Shown here piece by piece: positions 32,178 to 36,723 of a stretch of 36,723 nt of DNA (within the stretch, counting starts at the first letter, position 1; each line of letters starts with the position of its first letter). Below the pieces are notes generated by a model. That model saw nothing but the letters and a program-made list of their open reading frames with translations, did not search any database and had not been told where the DNA came from. Source of the stretch: Mojavia pulchra JT2-VF2 (lineage in GTDB: Bacteria > Cyanobacteriota > Cyanobacteriia > Cyanobacteriales > Nostocaceae); the NCBI GenBank assembly GCA_019359325.1, contig JAHHHN010000045.1:1-36723 (forward strand). Reading direction: 5' to 3'. The translations under genes were made by a program, and so were the position numbers.

Positions 32178-33500
32178 ATGTTATTAGAAGACATTAAACT
32201 GTCTGAACTGCCATCAGTTGATTTATTAGAAATACCTCAACTACCTAATTGTGCGGCTATTTACTTTGTATGTGATAGCAAAAATCGGGTTATTTATATT
32301 GGGAGAACAGTAAACTTAGTTGAGCGTTGGAGAAATCATCATAGATTTAAGCAATTAAAAAGGTTGAATCTAAAAGACCGTCTTAGTATTAGCTGGATAG
32401 TTTGCACTCAGGATGTAAAAGCTCTCTCAAACCTGGAGAATAAGTTAATAAACTTATATAATCCGCCTTTGAATTGGACGAAAGTAGTATCGCCAATTAG
32501 TAAAATAACTCCATCTGAGATCGCACTACAACAAAGCCTGCAACAGCTAGCAAAGTTAAATACTATGATATTGGGCTTTGATCCAATCGCTAACGAAGAA
32601 ACCCCGACAATATACTTGGTGTACCCCGTCTATGGCACACGCGGTCTATCAGGCAGCATACGAAGTTTATTAAAAAATATTAACAAGAAAGCTAGCTATT
32701 TGAAGTGGAAAGAGTACCATACAGACCCTAAATCTTTAGGGAAATTTGGTTATTGGTCAACGATTTACAACGGGATAAGAATAGACCTAACTCCATTTCA
32801 AGGTCTAGTCCACTTTATGAATACTACATATAAAACTGTAGCGGGCGTAGAGTTGATGGCTTTTAGTCATGAGCAGCTAGAAGTATTTCTAGAAACTGCA
32901 TCATCAGAGCTTAAGGAAGTCGTTTCATGTTTAGATGCCCTAGAAGATGACCCTATTCCTATAAAGCTTGTTGATAAATGTCAGCCGAAAAAGGGGAAAC
33001 ATAAAAATGTTGTTGAAATAGAACCTTGGGAAGAATTAGAGCCAATGCCTGAAGGTGAAGCTAGAGAAATGAGCCGCCAGTTCTTATATGTGGACGGTGT
33101 AGAAATAGAGGTATGTATTAATGCGAATGAGAAGTATTTTGTCAGGCACAATGTTTACTGGTGGATGATTTATGGACAAAAAGATCCCGTTCCTCAGCGT
33201 AATTGTGTAATAGAGAACTTGCAGAGAGCGGTAGATAGATTACCTACTATCAGATGGTCTGGCTATAGATTTAGATTTGAAACTATTCTATTTACTGAAG
33301 ACGATGTTGAAGTTCAAAGCATACTGTTTCCATTAGTTATGTTTGAAGATTTGGTCAGGTGGTTAAAGTTAAATTATAGTGGCAAAGTTCGTGAAGAACT
33401 TGAAAAAGGTGAATATAAACCTAAGCCAGATGACCTTGCAAGTTTAAAACTATGTGCATGGTTACAAAGCAATTCATTAAGCTCGTTATTAAAAACCTGA
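32178..33500 (+). CDS. GIY-YIG domain protein (paralogue B, longer)
   Basis: 440 residues, homologous to the divergent neighbour over the first 270. The shared pattern LPSV...LPNC-AIYF...D-NR...Y-G...NL..RW.NHHR is at about 11-55, with R50 and the acidic helix ALSNLENKLINLYNPPLN. The homologous part ends with DDPIPIKLVDK. The C-terminal 150 residues (about 290-440) are extra, with a beta-rich section (FLYVDGVEIEVCINANEKYF, then WMIYGQKDPVPQ) and no recognised family. The paired divergent arrangement suggests duplication and shared control. Possible DNA-processing or mobile-element role; unknown. Confidence 0.82.
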   Translation: MLLEDIKLSELPSVDLLEIPQLPNCAAIYFVCDSKNRVIYIGRTVNLVERWRNHHRFKQLKRLNLKDRLSISWIVCTQDVKALSNLENKLINLYNPPLNWTKVVSPISKITPSEIALQQSLQQLAKLNTMILGFDPIANEETPTIYLVYPVYGTRGLSGSIRSLLKNINKKASYLKWKEYHTDPKSLGKFGYWSTIYNGIRIDLTPFQGLVHFMNTTYKTVAGVELMAFSHEQLEVFLETASSELKEVVSCLDALEDDPIPIKLVDKCQPKKGKHKNVVEIEPWEELEPMPEGEAREMSRQFLYVDGVEIEVCINANEKYFVRHNVYWWMIYGQKDPVPQRNCVIENLQRAVDRLPTIRWSGYRFRFETILFTEDDVEVQSILFPLVMFEDLVRWLKLNYSGKVREELEKGEYKPKPDDLASLKLCAWLQSNSLSSLLKT

Positions 33501-33784
33501 TTTCAGTAATAGATTAGAGATGTAAACTGCTCAGTCGTATTGTAGCATTAATGTATTTAAAACTATTGTTTAAAGATTCTGTTTCTTAAAATGACTTATG
33601 GCTTAAAAAAAATGTTGGTAATCTAACTCAACTTTAAAATCAAAAGCTTTACTTTATACAAATTTTAAGAAGAGTAAGGAAGTTTTCATTGATTCCTACG
33701 AAGTAGAAAAAATTTACTTAGTTTAAGCTGAGACGGTGCAGACTACTTTCCAAATGCACAACCAGTGGAAGGAAATACAGTGCT
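33501..33784. other. Gap before the PspA-like gene
   Basis: About 280 bp, AT-rich, no gene seen. The promoter of the PspA-like/NucS-like pair should lie here; no clear motif could be assigned. Confidence 0.4.
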
Positions 33785-34906
33785 ATGGGACAACTGTTTA
33801 GTCGAATTAAGCGACTCGTCAAGGCAGAACTTAACTATTCTAAGGGCGAAATCAGCACAGATAACTATGAAGACGCTGTAGCATTAGCGGTACTAGGAGG
33901 CGTAGCAGGTGCATCCCTTGGCAAAATAGGGATACTTGCAAAAGGTACTGGCTTGAGCGTTGGTGCTGTTCCTTTGACTGCTACAGGTGCTTTAACTGGT
34001 CTTGCCTTGTATGAAGCTATAAGACTAATCACACTTGGGGATACTTCATCTGTTGGTGCAGCAGCAATTGGAGCGTCTGTTGGGGGTGGTATTTCTGCTG
34101 CCATTGGTGGTGTGGGAGTTGCCACGGGGGGAACTGCCTTTGCTGTTGGTATGGCTCCTATGGTCGCTGCTGGCTCTGTAGTTGGGCTTGGGATAGCTGG
34201 CTTAAATCGGCTACTTCAACGAGGAGTTGACCCAGAAAAACTACTAGACCTGGCTATTGAGGATATGCAGCAAGAGTTGTTAAAGTTACGTCGAGCTGTA
34301 ATCTCAATTATGGTTACTCAAAAACAAACGCTGCAACAGTATGAACAAGCTCAATCAGAAGTGAGTAAGTGGCAAAGACGTACACAACTGGCTTTGCAAA
34401 ATGGTCATGATGATCTGGCGCGAGAAGCACTCAAGCAAAAAAAGATTTTTACCGAAAAAGCTAATACTCTTAAAGCCAATCTAGATGAACAAACTGCCTT
34501 AGTAGATGTTCTCAAAAGTAAACTAGCAGCCTTTGAAAGCAAAGTTTCTGAAGCTAGAGCGTTTAAAGTTCAGATTAAATCCCAAATTATAGCTGCTAAA
34601 ACTCAGGAGCGACTTCAAAACGTGGGTTGTAGCATGAACACCAGTAGTGCAATGGCAGCATTTGAAAGGATGGAAGCAAAAGTTTTCATGCAAGAATCCC
34701 AGAGTCAATCGTTGGTAGAGTTAGCAGGTGCAGACCTAGAAAGCCAATTTGCAGCAATAGAATCTAGTAGTGAAGTAGATGAGGAATTGGCTGCTTTAAA
34801 AGCACAGATAAATTTAAAATCTCCTGTCATACCATCTAACTACACAGCTAACCAAGTAGTTGATGAAGACTTAGAAGCACTACGAAAAAAACTAGATGAA
34901 TTATAG
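33785..34906 (+). CDS. PspA/Vipp1 (IM30)-family protein with glycine-rich hydrophobic insertion
   Basis: 373 residues. The ends match PspA/Vipp1, the bacterial ESCRT-III-like membrane-remodelling family: an N-terminal amphipathic helix MGQLFSRIKRLVKAELNYSK (1-20), then from about 147 RGVDPEKLLDLAIEDMQQEL and coiled-coil helices (LRRAVISIMVTQKQTLQQYE, then LALQNGHDDLAREALKQKK). Between them, residues about 23-146 are an extra Gly/Ala-rich, hydrophobic region, not present in ordinary PspA, made of two similar halves (SVGAVPLTATGALTGLA and AVGMAPMVAAGSVVGLG), probably membrane-inserting helices. The C-terminal tail (about 330-373) is acidic with two EELAAL/EDLEALRKKL motifs. Followed 35 nt later by a nuclease gene. 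The family call is strong; the insertion is unusual. Confidence 0.85.
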   Translation: MGQLFSRIKRLVKAELNYSKGEISTDNYEDAVALAVLGGVAGASLGKIGILAKGTGLSVGAVPLTATGALTGLALYEAIRLITLGDTSSVGAAAIGASVGGGISAAIGGVGVATGGTAFAVGMAPMVAAGSVVGLGIAGLNRLLQRGVDPEKLLDLAIEDMQQELLKLRRAVISIMVTQKQTLQQYEQAQSEVSKWQRRTQLALQNGHDDLAREALKQKKIFTEKANTLKANLDEQTALVDVLKSKLAAFESKVSEARAFKVQIKSQIIAAKTQERLQNVGCSMNTSSAMAAFERMEAKVFMQESQSQSLVELAGADLESQFAAIESSSEVDEELAALKAQINLKSPVIPSNYTANQVVDEDLEALRKKLDEL

Positions 34907-34941
34907 ATTTAAAAAAAACAATGCTATTAAGATAAACGTTT

Positions 34942-36138
34942 ATGCCCTACCTAAAAGCCAAAAATTTAACAGTATCCTCTAAACGGCTTAATGATGAATT
35001 AGAAAAAGTTAATCCTCATTTAATATATGTAGGGAGTAAAATCAACTTTCAGTCAGAATTGCATTTAGAAGATTATCTTGAAGATAATTTCCAAAAAATC
35101 TTTCCTGACTTAGCTTTAGTCAAGCGTCAGCATAACATTAAAATGCAGCGATGTGATTTGTTATGTTTTAACAAATCAGACAAACAGCCAGTAATAATTG
35201 AGTTAAAGAATGAAGAAGATAGAGGGTTAGTCTCTCAGTTAACTCGTTATAGAAAAGCGATTTTGCAAGAGCAACCATTTTCAGATATTATAGATTACTC
35301 TTTACCAGTAAAGTTAATAGCGGTAGCACCTGCTTTTCATGAAGATAACTATACAGATAAAGAAGCCTCAAAATTTGAAGATGATCTTAGCTTTTATGAG
35401 TTCACTATCAAAATACATGAGAACTCAGCCCAATTTCAAATATGTAGTAAAACTTATGACATTCCTTACCCTATCTTAGGTTTACCTGAGAGCCAAACAA
35501 GTTCTGATTTATCCCAAAGAAATTTATCAATTTTTATTATCAATTTCACAAGTAACTTACCTCTAGAGTATCGCCAGGATTTTCTAGCTTTGCGCTCGAC
35601 TTTAATGGCTCAACCAAAAGTGAAAGAGATGGTTAGCTCAACCTATAGAAAGGTATTATATGCAACTGGTGAGGGAGAGAATCATAAAAAACTAGCAGAA
35701 ATAACTAATACTAGCAAAGGCGTTATATTGTTTTTGTGGTTGCCTACTCATGTTAAAACAAATATAAAAATACCTGTAGCACGATTTGGTTTTATCTTAG
35801 CTAAAGATAACAATCCTTTCTCAGAAAAATCCATTGTTGAATGGTTAGTATGTACTAAAACTACTATTGAACTAAAAAATCACCCTAATAATAATATCGG
35901 ACTCTCATTTAATAGGCATGGTATGACATTATGGACTAAAGCTAACCAATACCTATTTCAAGCTTCTTTAGGATCACAAAATACGTTTCAGTTGTTGATA
36001 TATCTTTTGAAAGGTATTAAACCACCAATTGATGAGGAAACTTTTACATGGTGGAATTCATATAAAAGTAAAACTCCAGAGAATTTAGGTTGGTATATTG
36101 ATTTAGCTATAAAAACGTGGAACTACAGGTTTAAATAG
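34942..36138 (+). CDS. NucS-like PD-(D/E)XK nuclease
   Basis: 398 residues. The N-terminal region (about 35-110) has the restriction-endonuclease core typical of NucS/DUF91 proteins: E43 (LHLEDYLEDNF), D72 (MQRCDLLCF), E87-x-K89 (VIIELKNEE) and SQLTRYRKAI. The rest (about 120-398) has no recognised domain; it contains mixed beta regions (KGVILFLWLPT, VARFGFILA) and a Trp-rich end (FTWWNSYKSKTPENLGWYI). It starts 35 nt after the PspA-like gene and is probably co-transcribed with it. Role could be DNA repair or defence; the combination with a membrane-remodelling protein hints at an effector pair, which is speculation. Nuclease fold call good. Confidence 0.82.
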   Translation: MPYLKAKNLTVSSKRLNDELEKVNPHLIYVGSKINFQSELHLEDYLEDNFQKIFPDLALVKRQHNIKMQRCDLLCFNKSDKQPVIIELKNEEDRGLVSQLTRYRKAILQEQPFSDIIDYSLPVKLIAVAPAFHEDNYTDKEASKFEDDLSFYEFTIKIHENSAQFQICSKTYDIPYPILGLPESQTSSDLSQRNLSIFIINFTSNLPLEYRQDFLALRSTLMAQPKVKEMVSSTYRKVLYATGEGENHKKLAEITNTSKGVILFLWLPTHVKTNIKIPVARFGFILAKDNNPFSEKSIVEWLVCTKTTIELKNHPNNNIGLSFNRHGMTLWTKANQYLFQASLGSQNTFQLLIYLLKGIKPPIDEETFTWWNSYKSKTPENLGWYIDLAIKTWNYRFK

Positions 36139-36176
36139 TTTTTCAAGGGTGACAAAGCGGAGATCGCATCAGTTGT

Positions 36177-36723
36177 CTACTCATCCATCTGGGTACCCAG
36201 ATTTTTGATTTGTTCTAGTGCTTCTACTACACCAACTTCATCAGCTAGTCGGATAAAAGCATTGGCTAATTCCTCTAGTAAGTCACTGCGATCTACTTCT
36301 ACCCCCTCATCAGCTAAATCCATCAACACACGGTTAATCTGCCTACTCAGCTTTTTAGGAATGCGAAAGGTAGTTTGTGTGTAGTCGGGATTCTCACGCT
36401 TGGCTAATTTATCTTTATCCTTTAACTTACTAGCTGTCTGGGTAGTTGATTTTTCGGGTTGCTGAATGTCTGGGTATCCAGGTGGCTGAGTATCTGGTTT
36501 TATGGATGGCTGGGTTTTTGACTGTTTAGATTTCTGGGTTTTAGTAGAAGCGGATTTTTGGGATGATAAATCTTTAGATGGTTGAGTATCTGTGTGTTCG
36601 GGTTGTTGAATGTCTGGGTATCCAGGTGGCTGAATATCTGGTTTTTCGGATGGCTGGGTTTTTGACTGTTTAGATTTTTGGGTTTTAGTAGAAGTGGATT
36701 GTTGACTTGATGAATCATCAACT
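36177..36723 (-). CDS. parB: ParB-like partition protein, C-terminal part (continues from 1-366)
   Basis: The remainder of the gene that starts at 366. Reading leftward across the collapsed 73-bp overlap, the frame stays open to TAG at 36177-36179. This part encodes two more 48-residue linker repeats and the C-terminal domain: KLKDKDKLAKRENPDYTQTT, then FRIPKKLSRQINRVLMDLAD and EGVEVDRSDLLEELANAFIR. The strand (TTFRIP) followed by two helices resembles a ribbon-helix-helix fold, as in partners of small ParA proteins. The gene ends in a CTGGGTACCCAG palindrome (36189-36200) inside the codons for LGTQ. Circular gene length 840 nt, 279 residues. Confidence 0.8.
   Translation of the reverse strand, partial: VDDSSSQQSTSTKTQKSKQSKTQPSEKPDIQPPGYPDIQQPEHTDTQPSKDLSSQKSASTKTQKSKQSKTQPSIKPDTQPPGYPDIQQPEKSTTQTASKLKDKDKLAKRENPDYTQTTFRIPKKLSRQINRVLMDLADEGVEVDRSDLLEELANAFIRLADEVGVVEALEQIKNLGTQMDE
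36470..36637. repeat. 144-nt and 24-nt repeats in parB coding DNA
   Basis: CTGGGTATCCAGGTGGCTGA units start at 36470 and 36614 and, across the junction, at 108, exactly 144 nt apart each time (48 codons). Within each 144-nt copy there are tandem 24-nt subunits (for example 84-107 and 108-131), and a further related unit lies at 252-275. The same unit occurs outside coding DNA at 987-1010 and 1948-1995. Confidence 0.8.
36651..36723. repeat. Right copy of 73-bp terminal redundancy (circular overlap)
   Basis: Identical to 1-73. Removing one copy gives a 36,650-bp circle and a single open parB frame. Confidence 0.9.

Noticed and set aside
36470-36637. CRISPR-like spacing of repeats
   Set aside because: Repeat period is 144/24 nt with conserved intervening sequence, and the DNA is coding. 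No unique spacers and no cas genes.
36500-36721. Minus-strand frame with repeated NSQKPSHPKN motifs, and plus-strand frame 57-305
   Set aside because: Both are other-frame readings of the parB 144-nt repeats; the parB frame has a coherent start, C-terminal domain and crosses the junction.

Overview
The window reads as one complete circular plasmid of a filamentous (Nostoc-like) cyanobacterium, opened inside a gene. The first 73 bases (1-73) are identical to the last 73 (36651-36723). If that overlap is collapsed, giving a 36,650-bp circle, an otherwise broken minus-strand gene downstream of parA closes into one uninterrupted 279-codon frame. If the two copies were a true tandem repeat, the frame would break, because 73 is not a multiple of 3. 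The cyanobacterial assignment rests on GCGATCGC (HIP1) octamers, a VapE-type Rep, a MobV relaxase fused to a primase-like tail, a pentapeptide-repeat protein and the general style of the genes; no rRNA or tRNA anchors it.

Layout. Around the origin (36177-366 across the ends, and 312-914) lies a parA/parB-type partition operon whose ParB-like protein carries a long repetitive Pro/Gln/Ser linker. Next come a vapBC toxin-antitoxin pair (1101-1822), a 24-nt repeat site with a 32-bp perfect palindrome (1948-1995), a small membrane protein, a dead tyrosine-integrase tail (2908-3140), a CoiA-like nuclease (3347-4318), an HNH nuclease (4481-5239) and an intact tyrosine recombinase (5359-6351).

7076-13593 is an AT-rich, tightly packed, co-directional five-gene cassette: an LCAT-like lipase, a very large STAND/NACHT-type NTPase with an N-terminal transglutaminase-like domain, a small unknown protein, a small protein beginning with a Ser-rich NSSS motif, and a radical SAM/SPASM-like enzyme. 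This is the best candidate for an undescribed (probably anti-phage or cell-suicide) system.

13791-22892 is the plasmid backbone: an FtsK/TraD-like ATPase operon with membrane proteins, a ParM-like actin with a small partner, a divergent ribbon-helix-helix protein, and a primase-helicase Rep with GGTGGAAC repeats in both orientations inside its 3' end. 23-26 kb holds small cargo genes (GFA, an NTF2-fold protein, a pentapeptide-repeat protein) and repeat-rich non-coding DNA. 26340-28402 is the mobilisation module: an intact MobV relaxase, the remnant of a second one, and a probable oriT. 28.4-31.1 kb has several repeat clusters and three unrecognised plasmid genes.

31254-36138 is a second accessory block: a divergent pair of GIY-YIG proteins, a PspA/Vipp1-family protein with an unusual glycine-rich hydrophobic insertion, and a NucS-like PD-(D/E)XK nuclease. 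No full HIP1 octamer was seen by eye in either accessory block, whereas backbone genes carry several, in keeping with a mosaic origin. All functional statements come from reading motifs by eye; no database search was run.
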